A DNA stretch of 64,000 bases from Nakamurella silvestris (GCA_003576535.1 QXCQ01000081.1:118641-182640), one strand, 5' to 3'; numbered from the stretch's first letter, positions 27,032 to 36,200 are shown. Numbers and translations: made by a program. Notes: generated by a model not told the origin, from the letters alone.

Positions 27032-30000
27032 TCACCCGCAGGGCGGGGCATATGGCTGATCGGGCAGGTAACGGTCCCACTCCGCCTCGGTGATACCCGT
27101 TCCCTGTATCTCACAGATGTTCTCGGCCACCGTTTCCGGGTCCGTGGTCCACAGGTGGACGAGGGCATCGGCTCCCGCCGCGGCCAGGGTTGCCCCATCG
27201 GGGCTGAAAGCCGCCGTGAACAGGGCACCCTTCGACGCCCCGAGCCGGCTGAGCAGCTTCGGATCGTCGGCGGTGCCGACATCCCAGAGCCAGAGCCCGC
27301 CGTCCAGGCTCGCCGCCGCCAGGTAGCGTCCGTTCGAACTCACGTCGATCCAGTAGATCTCGTTCGTCGGCCCTGCCAGTGGCTTCCCGATCCGTTGCGG
27401 TGACCGGGGATCGGCGATGTTGTAGAGGAACACCTTCCTGTCCGCGCCGCCGACGGCGAGGGTGCGGCCGTCGGGGCTGAAGGCGACGGCCCACACGTAC
27501 CCGTCGAACTCCTTGATCTGGGTCAGCTCGACCGGCGTGGCCGGGTCGCTGATGTCCCAGATCACGACCTTCTCGTCGACACTCGACGCGGCCAGCAGGT
27601 TTCCGTCGCGGCTGAAGGTGGCGTTGTAGACGAAGCCACCGATGTCCGGGATCGTGCTCAACGGCGTGACCGCGTTCAGATCCCGGACATCCCAGAGCAC
27701 GATGGAGCTGTCGTCGCTGGAACTGGCCATCATCGTGCTCGCTGCGTCGAACCGGACGTTCTCGATGATGTTGGTCTGGGCCTTCAGCGGTTCGCCGGCG
27801 GCTACCGGTGCCGCCGGGTTGCTGTTGTCCCACAGCTGGATGGAGCCGTCGACGGCACCGGCGGCGATGATCCGGCCATCCGGCGAAAGACCTGAGCCCC
27901 CGCCGAACATGGACTTGCGCTCGGGAACCGACGGCGGGTCGAGAGGCCGTGCCTCGCCGCTGTCGGTGAAGGACCAGCTCTGTCCGCCGACGGTCCGTGA
28001 GGCCGACCCGGCGAAAAGCGTCGTGGAATCGGCCGTGTAGCTGAGACTGAAGATCGTGTCTTTCGCCCCGGTCAGCACCGGGCCGGGCAGATGCCAGCGG
28101 CGGGTGGTGCCGTCACTCGAACTCGTGAGCAGGTCGCCGGAGGCGAGGAAGTGGACCCCGGTTGCCGGACCGCTGTGCTGGAAGGTGTACCTCAGGCCGG
28201 TCGTGGACAGATCCCAGACCTTCACGCTGTTGTCCGAACTACCTGCGGCCAGGGTCTTTCCGTCGGCGCTGTAGCTGATGGTGTTCACCCAGCTGTCGAA
28301 GGTTTCAAGTTCGACCTTGGTGTCTACCGGTGTTGCCGGGTCGCTGATGTCCCAGATCAACACCGCCCCGGCCTTGGTGCCGACGGCGAGCGAATGACCG
28401 TCGGGGGAGAAGGTCGCTGCGGTGACCACCGAGGACCCTTGTTTCACGGCACCGACGGGGGTCTCGGCGTCGGTGGATCTCCACAGATCCACCTGGCCGT
28501 CGTCACCGCCGACGGCCATCAGTCCGCTGCTCGAGAAGGCCAGCGAGCGGGCTTCTTTCGGGGCGGCGAGTTCGGGCAGTGCCTTCGGCGCAGCGGGATC
28601 GGCAAGATCCCAGCGGTGGGCCGTGCCCTCTCCGTCGGCTGCGGCGAGGACGGCACCCACCGGAGCGAAGTCCATTGCGAAGATCGCGGCGCCGTCGGTG
28701 CTCAGCACGGGTCCGGCCGACACCGGCGCTGTCGGGTCGGTGACGTTCCAGAGTTCGATGTTTCCCTTGTCGCCGGCCACCGCGAGCAGGGATCCGTCCC
28801 TGGAGAAGTTGACGGCGTACTGCGTTGCGCCGGGGCTTCCCGTGTGGACGGTCGACAGCGCTTTGAACCTGTGCGGGTCGGAGAGATCCCAGAGCGTCAC
28901 ATCCCCCGAGAGCGGGTCGGAAGTGGCGATGATTCCGCCGCTGGGGTTCACCGCTCCGGCTACCGGGCCGACGGGACCGACCATGCGGGTGACCGGCACC
29001 ATCGCCGAGGTGTCGAGGAGGGCACCCGTGGCATCGGGAGTGGGGTGGATCCGGTAGGCGATCAGCGACAGCTGGGCGGCCACGGTGGGATCGGTGTCCC
29101 TCAGACGTGCGGCCTGTACGGCGATCTCGCGGGACTGCGCCTGGTTGCGGGCGATGTCGGCCGAGGACTTCTGGTCGAGGGCATCGGCACGGGAGCTGAA
29201 CCCGAAGATCGCAAATCCGGACGCCACGAGCGCCAGGACGGCCGCACAGGCGACGAGGACCTGCAGCCGGCGGGTGTTGCGGCGGCGTTGGGCGCGGACC
29301 CGTTGCTCCTCGGCCTGCCCGGCCTCGATGAAGGCGATCTCCTGCTGGTTGAGGTCGAGATTCCTGGTGGTGGAACGGAGAAACTCGACGGCACCCTCCA
29401 AACGGTTGCCTCGCCACAGGTCTGCGGTGTCCTCCCCGTGGTCGGACCAGGTCTGCGCTCCGATGGTCAGCTGGCGTCGGGTGATGAGTCCGCTCCGATC
29501 GGCGTCGACCCATTCCTGCAGCCGCGGCCAGCCGGTGAGCAGTGCCTCGTGGGAGATCTCGACCCAGTCGGCGTCCGCGCTGATGAGTCGATGGGCGATG
29601 AGCTCGTCCAACAGCTCGGACACCGCCGCCGTCGATGCCACACCGTCGCCGGCGAGTTCACGGCGCGTGACCCTCCTGCGGGTCACGGCAGCACCGGTTT
29701 CGACGTTGACCATCCGTAACAACGTCCGCCTGGTCAGGTCCTGCTGCTCCTCGGTCAGGGAGCCGTACAGTTCCTCGGCGGTCTGCTTGACCGAATGCTC
29801 GATACCGCCTGCCGCGCGGTAATCGGCGACGGTCATCCGCCCTCGTTTGGAGCGGGTCCAGGTCGCGAGCAGTGCGTGGGACAGCAAGGGGAGGGCACCG
29901 GGGTCGTGTGCGGTGCCGCCGCCGGTCGGGGCCAGTTCGGTGAGCAGCAGTTCGACGAGTTCCTCGTCCACCGCAGTGTGGCGGCGACGTGCGGGTTCGA

Positions 30001-30865
30001 CGATCGCGCGCCGAAGTTGTTCGGGTCGCAGACCGCTGACCACCGTTTGCGCGCCCTCCAGGGCAGGAACGAGGGTCGACTCGGAAACGGCGGCGGCGTA
30101 GAAGTCCGCGCGGAGGACGATCATGAACACCCGGCGGTGGGTTCCGACCTCCTTGGCGGCGGTAGTCGTCAGCAGCGAGAGGTATTCCTGCCGGACGGAC
30201 GCCTCGGCACCGGAGGTGAACAACTCCTCGAACTGATCGATGACGCACAGGGCCGGACCTTCGGCGGGCAGCGTGGCAAGGGTCTGGGTCAGGTTCGGCA
30301 ACGGAGTCCGGCCCGGTGTGGAGCGAGCGACCGCGATATCCGGTCGGAGTTCGGTCAGTGCAGGTATCAGTCCGGCACGGATGACAGAGGACTTACCGGA
30401 TCCGGATGGGCCGATGACCACGAGTAGATTCGAATTGTCTCCGTTCAGGGCCCCGATGACACGGGCGGTGAGTTCCTCGGTGAGTTCCTCCCGTCCGAAA
30501 AACAGATGGGATTGGTCCGGTGCGAAGCTCTCCAATCCCGGATAAGGCGCACCTCTGAACTCGCTCCGATCGGTTCGAGATTTCCTGAGCTGATCGAGTA
30601 CTGCCAGCCACTCGCCGACAGTCGATTCGTCGGTGATGTTGCACGCGGCGAGAACTCGCACGAAGGTGTCGGTCTGCGCGATGGTGGGCAGGTGGGCGGC
30701 ACTGAGGTGGCCACCGAGGGTGCCGACGGGGGTGCCCGACAAACGGGCCAGATCGCGGATCGATAAACCGGCTTCACTGCGAGCAGCATTCAGGTGATCG
30801 GCGAACTCCTGTCGGGTGGTGATGCCCAGTGCATTGACTTCGGGAGTCTTTCCGGTGGACGACAT
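27032..30865 (-). CDS. HTH - STAND NTPase - TM - WD40 protein
   Basis: 1,277 residues. A Xre-type helix-turn-helix lies near 12-70 (FADHLNAARSEAGLSIRDLA). An nSTAND1-type NTPase domain has Walker A GPSGSGKSS with K158 and Walker B CVIDQFEELF. A transmembrane helix lies at ~531-553. About fourteen WD40 repeats (typically FSPDG, then LWDxSDP), enough for two seven-bladed propellers, fill residues ~620-1265. STAND proteins are ATP-driven switches that assemble on sensing a ligand. This XRE-STAND-WD40 layout is common in actinobacteria with no fixed function; regulatory and conflict roles have been suggested for STAND relatives. It is convergent with the T7SS-like locus, and no functional tie is shown. 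Confidence 0.92.
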   Translation of the reverse strand: MSSTGKTPEVNALGITTRQEFADHLNAARSEAGLSIRDLARLSGTPVGTLGGHLSAAHLPTIAQTDTFVRVLAACNITDESTVGEWLAVLDQLRKSRTDRSEFRGAPYPGLESFAPDQSHLFFGREELTEELTARVIGALNGDNSNLLVVIGPSGSGKSSVIRAGLIPALTELRPDIAVARSTPGRTPLPNLTQTLATLPAEGPALCVIDQFEELFTSGAEASVRQEYLSLLTTTAAKEVGTHRRVFMIVLRADFYAAAVSESTLVPALEGAQTVVSGLRPEQLRRAIVEPARRRHTAVDEELVELLLTELAPTGGGTAHDPGALPLLSHALLATWTRSKRGRMTVADYRAAGGIEHSVKQTAEELYGSLTEEQQDLTRRTLLRMVNVETGAAVTRRRVTRRELAGDGVASTAAVSELLDELIAHRLISADADWVEISHEALLTGWPRLQEWVDADRSGLITRRQLTIGAQTWSDHGEDTADLWRGNRLEGAVEFLRSTTRNLDLNQQEIAFIEAGQAEEQRVRAQRRRNTRRLQVLVACAAVLALVASGFAIFGFSSRADALDQKSSADIARNQAQSREIAVQAARLRDTDPTVAAQLSLIAYRIHPTPDATGALLDTSAMVPVTRMVGPVGPVAGAVNPSGGIIATSDPLSGDVTLWDLSDPHRFKALSTVHTGSPGATQYAVNFSRDGSLLAVAGDKGNIELWNVTDPTAPVSAGPVLSTDGAAIFAMDFAPVGAVLAAADGEGTAHRWDLADPAAPKALPELAAPKEARSLAFSSSGLMAVGGDDGQVDLWRSTDAETPVGAVKQGSSVVTAATFSPDGHSLAVGTKAGAVLIWDISDPATPVDTKVELETFDSWVNTISYSADGKTLAAGSSDNSVKVWDLSTTGLRYTFQHSGPATGVHFLASGDLLTSSSDGTTRRWHLPGPVLTGAKDTIFSLSYTADSTTLFAGSASRTVGGQSWSFTDSGEARPLDPPSVPERKSMFGGGSGLSPDGRIIAAGAVDGSIQLWDNSNPAAPVAAGEPLKAQTNIIENVRFDAASTMMASSSDDSSIVLWDVRDLNAVTPLSTIPDIGGFVYNATFSRDGNLLAASSVDEKVVIWDISDPATPVELTQIKEFDGYVWAVAFSPDGRTLAVGGADRKVFLYNIADPRSPQRIGKPLAGPTNEIYWIDVSSNGRYLAAASLDGGLWLWDVGTADDPKLLSRLGASKGALFTAAFSPDGATLAAAGADALVHLWTTDPETVAENICEIQGTGITEAEWDRYLPDQPYAPPCG

Positions 30866-30877
30866 AGGCAGATAGTA
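30866..30877 (-). promoter_or_regulatory. Likely leaderless -10 box of the STAND gene
   Basis: Read on the minus strand, TACTAT (30877-30872) is followed by six bases and then the ATG at 30865. This places the transcription start on or next to the start codon, the arrangement of leaderless actinobacterial mRNAs. No Shine-Dalgarno sequence is present. A weak -35 (TGTAAA) lies about 19 nt upstream. Confidence 0.45.
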
Positions 30878-31015
30878 GACGCCTTGACCCTTGGACTTTA
30901 CAGCCGCCTCACATGATGTTTTGAGAGGTTGAAATGACTCGGACGGGCCTTGACAATGCCTCAGATTTCATGAGTGGTGACCCCTGCTCGTGGACAGTGA
31001 TATTGCAGGCGAAGG

Positions 31016-31699
31016 TTACCGGCAATTCTGCTCGATCGGAGTCCAATCAAGCAGATCTTCAGGGTCGAGCCCGAGATAGCGTTCGAGGTCGGCCGGGGAC
31101 CTGGAGGTGAGGAAAGCAGAGAATTTTGTTGCCACGGCGGACCAGTGTTCCTCAGCCACTTTCTTGGTGATGAACAAGCGGGAGGCCACCGAATCGAACT
31201 GCTCGCCGCGCGCGCGGGCGGCCAGGAGCTGGAGTTGTCGGGGGCTCAGCCGGGGGAGCAGATGGTGTTTCTCGACGAACTCTGCGAATCCTGGTAGCGC
31301 TGTGGTGATCGACCTCTCCCCGTCGGCGACAACGCCGACAGCCAGCTCGAGATGCGCCAGCGGTTCGGATCGATGGACGATCCCGCGAGCCCCCGCGAGG
31401 AGGGCGTTCATCAACAGGGGGGCCGTGCGTACCTCGGTATGGACCAGGACTCGATAGCCGACCGCGCTGACTGATCTGATGCCGTCCAACCGATCGCCTC
31501 CCGACTGGTCGCCGCTCGCCAGGAGATCCATGACCACGACGTCGGCGGCCGGGCGGGTCCGGAGGAACTGATCGATCCCGGCGAAGGAGCCGACGAACGT
31601 CATCGAGGGAAGCAGGAGCGGGAGCGCGGCTCGGGAGACGGTCTGGGCGTCGATGAGTGCCACCCTGCACGCCGGGGAGGCAGGTCCAACGGGGCTCAT
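31016..31699 (-). CDS. Response-regulator-like protein with LuxR-type C-terminus (paralogue 1)
   Basis: About 227 residues from the ATG at 31699; the frame stays open upstream but the added residues do not look protein-like. The receiver-like domain has D17 in ALIDAQ and the phospho-acceptor position D58 (VVVMDLL), but the conserved switch Lys is Arg (GIVHRSEP). The C-terminus has a LuxR-type HTH start (LSPRQLQLLAARARGEQF) and then diverges (LFITKKVAEEHWSAVATKF). It ends with the same LDPEDLLDW-like tail as the divergent gene at 32000. No histidine kinase gene is nearby. It probably regulates from the shared 300-bp divergent promoter region, which contains a large palindrome. Confidence 0.8.
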   Translation of the reverse strand: MSPVGPASPACRVALIDAQTVSRAALPLLLPSMTFVGSFAGIDQFLRTRPAADVVVMDLLASGDQSGGDRLDGIRSVSAVGYRVLVHTEVRTAPLLMNALLAGARGIVHRSEPLAHLELAVGVVADGERSITTALPGFAEFVEKHHLLPRLSPRQLQLLAARARGEQFDSVASRLFITKKVAEEHWSAVATKFSAFLTSRSPADLERYLGLDPEDLLDWTPIEQNCR

Positions 31700-31999
31700 G
31701 GGAGGTCCATTCCTCGGGTTCGATGGTTGATCGCCGGCTCTTCGACACCGGAGGCCTCGCGTCCGTACGAATCGGCACGCAGGAAGATCAGAACACCGAT
31801 CGGTGCTGATCAGCGAGGGTGTTCGACAGGTCCGTACAACTCCGAACACACCGCTGGGTGCCTGCTCGGGCCGCCTTCACCGGGTTTCCCCCGGTGGTGG
31901 TCGTCGATCCGGTCGGCGAGACTGGCAACCAACAGGTACGACCGGTGTACTTCGCCCGGTCGGCGGAGGGATCATCGGCCGGGACCGGGGGATCGTCAC
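31700..31999. other. Divergent intergenic region of the two regulator paralogues
   Basis: Three hundred bases without a gene, between the two oppositely oriented response-regulator-like genes. It holds a near-perfect 26-bp palindrome (31786-31811) and a looser inverted pair GTGTTCG (31819-31825) / CGAACAC (31843-31849). I see no convincing -35/-10 pair and no small ORF with a ribosome site. Confidence 0.6.
31786..31811. promoter_or_regulatory. Palindromic operator-like site
   Basis: GATCAG, two bases, the perfect 12-mer CACCGATCGGTG (31794-31805), then CTGATC, which complements the first six bases. The symmetry suits a dimeric regulator, plausibly one or both of the flanking paralogues (autoregulation is inferred). 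Confidence 0.5.
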
Positions 32000-32662
32000 A
32001 TGCAGGCCGAGGGGCGGGCCCGGGTGGTTGCCGTCGACCCGGACGTCGTCCTGCTCTCCGGCCTTCCCCTGCTGCTGGACGAGTTCGACGTCGTCGCCGG
32101 TTACACCGATGCCCGTCGCTGTGTCGATCGGGAACCGAGGGCGGATGTCATCCTGGTGGAGGTGGCCGCCTCGGACGGCCTCGGCTCACCGGGGGCGATG
32201 GTCCGTCGTCTGATCGCCCAGGGATATCGCGTGTGCATCTACACCAGCCAGAAGCGACCACAGGTGATCCTGGGATGCCTGATGGCGGGAGCCCGTGGGG
32301 TGGTGGACAAATCCGGGTCCGTCGAACACCTGCAGCAGGCCCTGGCCGACATCGTCGCGGGCCGGATCGTCATCAACCCCGTGTTGATGCGGTTGGCGGA
32401 GCTGGCGGATCGTCGGGACGGGGTGATCGCCCTCAACGACGGCGAGCGTGCGGTGCTGCTGAGGTACACCGGTGCCGCACAGGCGGAGGTCGGTGCCGCA
32501 ATGCCGCGCGACCGAGGCTCCGACGAGGAGCCGGGCACAGGTGAGCGGGCGGCGGTGCAGGCTATCGCGGAGAAGTTCTCCGACTACCTCCAGGGGCGCA
32601 CGGCGGCGGACCTGGAGTATCTGTTCGGTTTCGCCGACGGGGACCTGTCGGACTGGGACTGA
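32000..32662 (+). CDS. Response-regulator-like protein (paralogue 2), phospho-acceptor replaced by Glu
   Basis: 220 residues from the ATG at 32000. Clearly related to the divergent gene at 31016-31699: the same receiver-like layout, a shared GARGxV motif and a shared end (RTAADLEYLFGFADGDLSDWD). Here the phospho-acceptor is Glu (E54 in VILVEVAA) while the switch Lys is kept (GVVDKSG), the reverse of its partner. Glu at this site can mimic phosphorylation. The LuxR HTH region is degenerate (LNDGERAVLLRYTGAAQAEV), so DNA binding is uncertain. The stop is followed within 4 nt by a nested inverted repeat. It may be a modulator of paralogue 1 rather than an independent regulator (inference). Confidence 0.77.
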   Translation: MQAEGRARVVAVDPDVVLLSGLPLLLDEFDVVAGYTDARRCVDREPRADVILVEVAASDGLGSPGAMVRRLIAQGYRVCIYTSQKRPQVILGCLMAGARGVVDKSGSVEHLQQALADIVAGRIVINPVLMRLAELADRRDGVIALNDGERAVLLRYTGAAQAEVGAAMPRDRGSDEEPGTGERAAVQAIAEKFSDYLQGRTAADLEYLFGFADGDLSDWD

Positions 32663-32665
32663 AAT

Positions 32666-32750
32666 CCCCTCCGTTCCCGCGCACCGTGTTGCTCCTCGCG
32701 CACGTAACAACGTGCGCGAGGAACAACAACGTGCGCGGGAACAGGAGGGG
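32666..32750. repeat. Nested inverted repeat, family 1, copy 1
   Basis: Outer arms GTTCCCGCGCAC (32673-32684) and GTGCGCGGGAAC (32731-32742), extended by CCCCTCC and GGAGGGG. The inner arms TCCTCGCGCACGT and ACGTGCGCGAGGA flank a 4-nt AACA loop. It exactly fills the gap between the convergent stops of the regulator gene and fprA. Relatives are at 40529 and 42107. Possible bidirectional terminator or REP-like element. Confidence 0.9.
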
Positions 32751-34121
32751 TTACTGCAGGGCGCTGGCGACCTTCGTCATTTCCTCGCGGTTGTGCAGCT
32801 TGACCCGCTCACGGTCGACCGCGTGGGCGACACCGAGGGCGCGCTCGTGGTCCTCCAGCCGATCCCAGCCGTCGAAATCGGTGATGTGCAGCCCCTTCTC
32901 CAACAGGAAGGCGCGGGCGGCGGCGCGATCGCGCTGCGGGGCGCGAACCAGGCCGTCGGCGTCGGCGAGCAGGTTCGCCACCGTCTCGGAGGCATCGGAC
33001 TTCGTGTGTCCGATCAGTCCGACCGGACCACGCTTGACCCAGCCCGTGGCGTAGATGCCCGGGATGTGGTTGCCCTCGGTGTCCAGCACCCGGCCGGCCT
33101 CGTTGGGCAGCACATGACGGCCCTGGTCGAACGGCAGGTCCTGGATCGGCTCGGACTTGTACCCGACGCAGCGGTACACGGCCTGGACGGGCCAGTCGGT
33201 GAACTCGCCGGTGCCCTTGATACCGGTGTTGCCGGTCAGCTCCTGGCGTTCGGTGCGCAGGCCCGTGACACCGGTCTCCGGGGTGCCGAGCACCTCGACC
33301 GGGTTCTCCAGGAAGTGGATGTGGATCCGCCGGATCGCCGGGTTCGGATCGACGTCACGGACCGCCCAACCGGACAGCACGTCGACGACCATCCGCAACG
33401 ACTTCGACTGGGACAGCGCCTGGGCCGACCCCTCGTCGAACTCCATGCCCTCCGGGTGGACGACGACCTGGACGTTCGGCGAGTGATCGAGTTCGCGCAG
33501 CTCGACCGGGGTGAACTGGGCCTGGGCCGGTCCGCGACGGGCGAACATGTGGACGTCGGTGACGACCGAGTTCTTCAGGATCTCGTGGACGTGATCGGGG
33601 ATGTCCGTGTAGAGCATCTCGTCGCCGGTCCGGGCCAGGACCCGGGCGACGTCGAGGGCGACGTTGCCGACACCCAGCACGGCAACGCTGGTGGCGTCGG
33701 TGAGGTCCCAGGTCTGCGGTCGGTCGGGGTGGGAGTCGTAGAAGGCCACGAAGTCCGCGCCGCCGTAGGAGCGCTGCAGGTCGATGCCGGGGATCTCCAA
33801 CGGACGATCCCGTTCGGCACCGGTGGAGAAGATGATCGCGTCGTAGTACTCGCGCAGGTCCTCGACCCGGATGTCGACCCCGATGTGCACATTGCCGGTG
33901 AAGGTGATGCGCGGGTTCTCCATCACCCGGTGCAGGGCCACGATGATCGCCTTGATCCGCGGGTGATCGGGGGCGACGCCGTAACGGATCAGGCCGTAGG
34001 GCGTCGGCAGCCGGTCGAAGATGTCGACGGTGACGTCGGGATCATTTTTGGTCAAGATATCCGAGGCGTAGATACCGGCCGGGCCGGCACCGACGACAGC
34101 AACCCGCAGGGGCGCGTTCAT
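32751..34121 (-). CDS. fprA: NADPH-ferredoxin/adrenodoxin reductase-type flavoprotein
   Basis: 456 residues from the ATG at 34121, chosen because GGAG lies 9 nt upstream and the length equals that of mycobacterial FprA. The FAD-binding start is VAVVGAGPAGIYASDIL; the NADP-binding motif is VAVLGVGNVALDVARVL. The family-typical YGVAPDHPRIK and GYKSEPI segments are present, and near the C-terminus ATGWVKRGPVGLIGHTKSDA. It transfers electrons from NADPH to ferredoxin-like proteins, for example for P450 or iron-sulfur enzymes, in the cytoplasm. It is a single-gene unit ending at a family-1 inverted repeat. The metZ gene upstream is about 100 bp away. Confidence 0.95.
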   Translation of the reverse strand: MNAPLRVAVVGAGPAGIYASDILTKNDPDVTVDIFDRLPTPYGLIRYGVAPDHPRIKAIIVALHRVMENPRITFTGNVHIGVDIRVEDLREYYDAIIFSTGAERDRPLEIPGIDLQRSYGGADFVAFYDSHPDRPQTWDLTDATSVAVLGVGNVALDVARVLARTGDEMLYTDIPDHVHEILKNSVVTDVHMFARRGPAQAQFTPVELRELDHSPNVQVVVHPEGMEFDEGSAQALSQSKSLRMVVDVLSGWAVRDVDPNPAIRRIHIHFLENPVEVLGTPETGVTGLRTERQELTGNTGIKGTGEFTDWPVQAVYRCVGYKSEPIQDLPFDQGRHVLPNEAGRVLDTEGNHIPGIYATGWVKRGPVGLIGHTKSDASETVANLLADADGLVRAPQRDRAAARAFLLEKGLHITDFDGWDRLEDHERALGVAHAVDRERVKLHNREEMTKVASALQ

Positions 34122-34227
34122 GTCCATCTCCATCACGTGTTCAGTGGTCAACCCTGCCAGAATACCGGTAAGGGTGCCCTCAGTTCGCCCAGCGATCAGG
34201 CCATCGGGCCTCGTCACGGCCGGTGGT

Positions 34228-35427
34228 TCACGGCTTCAGGGCGCGATCCAGATCCTCGAGCAGATCGTCGACATCCTCCAGGCCGACCGACAACCGAATC
34301 ACCCCATCGGTAATGCCTACGGCGGCCCGGCCCTCGGGGCCCAGCCTGCGGTGGGTGGTCGACGCGGGGTGGGTGATCAGCGACTTGGCATCCCCCAGGT
34401 TGTTGGAGATGTCAATCACTTCCAAGGCGTCCAGCATCTGGAACGCGCGCTCCTTCGCCGGGTCGCCGTCGAGTTCGAAGGTGACGATGGTGCCGCCGGC
34501 GGACATCTGCTGCCGGGCGAGATCGTGCTGGGGATGGGAGGTCAGGAACGGGTACTTCACCCAGCTGACGGCCGGGTGCTCCTCGAGGAAGGTCGCCACC
34601 TTCAGCGCCGAGGCGGAGGCGTGGCGCACCCGCATCCCCATCGTCTCCAGGCCCTTGACCAGCACCCAGGCGTTGAAGGCGCTCAGGTTCGGGCCGGTGT
34701 GGCGCATGAGCTCCTGCACCGGACCGTTGATGAACTCCTCGGTGCCCAGGATCGCCCCGCCCAGCACCCGGCCCTGGCCGTCGATGTGTTTGGTTGCCGA
34801 ATACACCACGACATCGGCACCGAGATCGAAGCTGCGCTGCAGGACCGGCGTGGCGAACACGTTGTCCAGCACCACTTTCGCCCCGGCGGCGTGGGCGAGA
34901 TCGGAGACGGCCCGGATGTCGACGATCTCCTGCATCGGGTTGGACGGGCTCTCGAAGAAGACCGCCTGGGTGGGCACACTCAGTGCGGCCTCCCACTCGT
35001 CGAGGTTCGCACCGTCCACGAACACGGTCTCCACACCCCATCGGGGCAGGATCTCGTTGAGGATGACGAAGCAGGAACCGAACAGGCTGCGGGCGGCCAC
35101 AACCCGGTCGCCGGCCCCTAGCAGGGCGGCGAGGGCGTTGAACACCGCGGACATCCCGCTGGCCGTGGCGAAACACGCCTCGGCACCTTCGAGCAGCCGC
35201 AGCCGGTCCTGGAACACGGAGACGGTGGGGTTGCCGTACCGGGAGTAGACGAAACGCTCCGTCTCACCGGTGAAGGCCTTCTCCGCCGCGCCGGCCGAGT
35301 CGTAGACGTAGCCGGAGGTCAGGTACATCGCCTCCGCCGTCTCCTCGAACTGGCTGCGGGACAGCCCGCCGCGGACGGCGAGGGTGTCGGGGCGGAGGGT
35401 GCGAGGAACGTCGGTGGGTTCGGTCAT
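34228..35427 (-). CDS. metZ: O-succinylhomoserine sulfhydrylase
   Basis: 399 residues from the ATG at 35427, which overlaps the stop of the rhodanese gene (ATGA). Cys/Met-metabolism PLP enzyme: substrate-loop YSRYGNPTV, then the cofactor lysine in YSATKHIDGQGR. It makes homocysteine directly from O-succinylhomoserine and sulfide, using PLP, in the cytoplasm. The pairing with a rhodanese gene matches the mycobacterial order, where the rhodanese may supply or handle reactive sulfur (inference). The C-terminal ITHPASTTHRRL, then GVIRLSVGLED, is typical of the family. Confidence 0.95.
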   Translation of the reverse strand: MTEPTDVPRTLRPDTLAVRGGLSRSQFEETAEAMYLTSGYVYDSAGAAEKAFTGETERFVYSRYGNPTVSVFQDRLRLLEGAEACFATASGMSAVFNALAALLGAGDRVVAARSLFGSCFVILNEILPRWGVETVFVDGANLDEWEAALSVPTQAVFFESPSNPMQEIVDIRAVSDLAHAAGAKVVLDNVFATPVLQRSFDLGADVVVYSATKHIDGQGRVLGGAILGTEEFINGPVQELMRHTGPNLSAFNAWVLVKGLETMGMRVRHASASALKVATFLEEHPAVSWVKYPFLTSHPQHDLARQQMSAGGTIVTFELDGDPAKERAFQMLDALEVIDISNNLGDAKSLITHPASTTHRRLGPEGRAAVGITDGVIRLSVGLEDVDDLLEDLDRALKP

Positions 35428-35843
35428 GACTGCTTCCACGGTAGGCCGCTCGCCCGCCAGCCGGCGGAACCGCGGTGACCTGCGGCATCGAGGGGACCTT
35501 CGAAGCCTTCGGTGATGTTGTAGGACTGGCTGATACCGGCAGCGGTCGCCGCCTGGGCCGCAGCGATGGAGCGTTGGCCCGAACGACACAGGAACAGCAC
35601 GGGCTGGTCGGTACCTGGCTGCACACCGGCAGCGGCGAGCTCGGCCAGGAAATCGGAGTTGCGTCCGCTGCTGGTGTTCCACTGGGCCAGGACCGGCGGG
35701 CGACCGAGCTCGGAGGTGTCCGGGACGCCGACGAAGTTCCATTCGGCTTCGGTCCGCACGTCGACGAGGACGGCCTGCGGGTTCTCGGACAGCAGCTGCC
35801 AGGCCGCCCGCGGGTCGATGTCTCCGGCGTATCCGCTGCTCAT
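35424..35843 (-). CDS. Rhodanese-like sulfurtransferase
   Basis: 139 residues, single rhodanese domain. VLVDVRTEAEWNFVG marks the start and the active-site loop is CRSGQRS, with the catalytic Cys present, so it is probably active in persulfide transfer. It overlaps both neighbours by 4 nt: DUF1737 upstream and metZ downstream. The genetic coupling to metZ suggests a role in sulfur supply for homocysteine synthesis; this is context-based. The six-residue loop CRSGQR suits sulfur rather than arsenate or phosphate substrates. Confidence 0.93.
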   Translation of the reverse strand: MSSGYAGDIDPRAAWQLLSENPQAVLVDVRTEAEWNFVGVPDTSELGRPPVLAQWNTSSGRNSDFLAELAAAGVQPGTDQPVLFLCRSGQRSIAAAQAATAAGISQSYNITEGFEGPLDAAGHRGSAGWRASGLPWKQS

Positions 35844-36067
35844 GAGGTCGCTCCGGTCTGGATCGGGGTGGAGTTCTGGGTCCGGCCCGGCAGAACGACC
35901 GCCTGGGCCACGATGACGCTCTCACCGTTGAAGGTGGCGGCGGGGCTGCCGTGGAGGACGTACCCCTCGGCCAGGGCGGCGCTGACCCGCTCGCAGAAGG
36001 TGATGTCGTCCGGTCCGGTCAGCAGCCGGTAGGCCAACTTCGGGGGATCGTCCTGCGGCTCGGTCAT
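35840..36067 (-). CDS. DUF1737 small protein
   Basis: 75 residues. Matches the DUF1737 pattern: YRLLTGPDDITFCERVSAAL, then GYVLHGSPAATF and IVAQAVVLP. Function unknown. First gene of the three-gene unit with the rhodanese and metZ, overlapping the rhodanese start by 4 nt. No membrane segment or signal peptide. The single Cys in DDITFC is conserved-looking, and its neighbour is a sulfurtransferase, but a sulfur role is only a guess. A family-2 inverted repeat lies 134 bp upstream. Confidence 0.85.
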   Translation of the reverse strand: MTEPQDDPPKLAYRLLTGPDDITFCERVSAALAEGYVLHGSPAATFNGESVIVAQAVVLPGRTQNSTPIQTGATS

Positions 36068-36200
36068 GGCGGATCTTTCGCGTCTGGTCTGGCGCCGGGT
36101 GGGCCCGGTATTCGACCACGATCGTACGTCGGGGTTCGGTGGGGCCCTGATCTGCCCCCGCCGCCGGCCCTGGTCCCCGTTGAACGGCCGCTGACCGGGC

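Noticed and set aside
28091-29719. 542-codon plus-strand frame inside the STAND-WD40 gene
   Set aside because: Antisense to a gene with a Walker A motif and WD40 repeats; the translation is Gly/Arg-rich low complexity.
30950-30955. Perfect TTGACA on the plus strand
   Set aside because: No -10 box at 16-19 nt, and it would point into the 3' end of a minus-strand gene.
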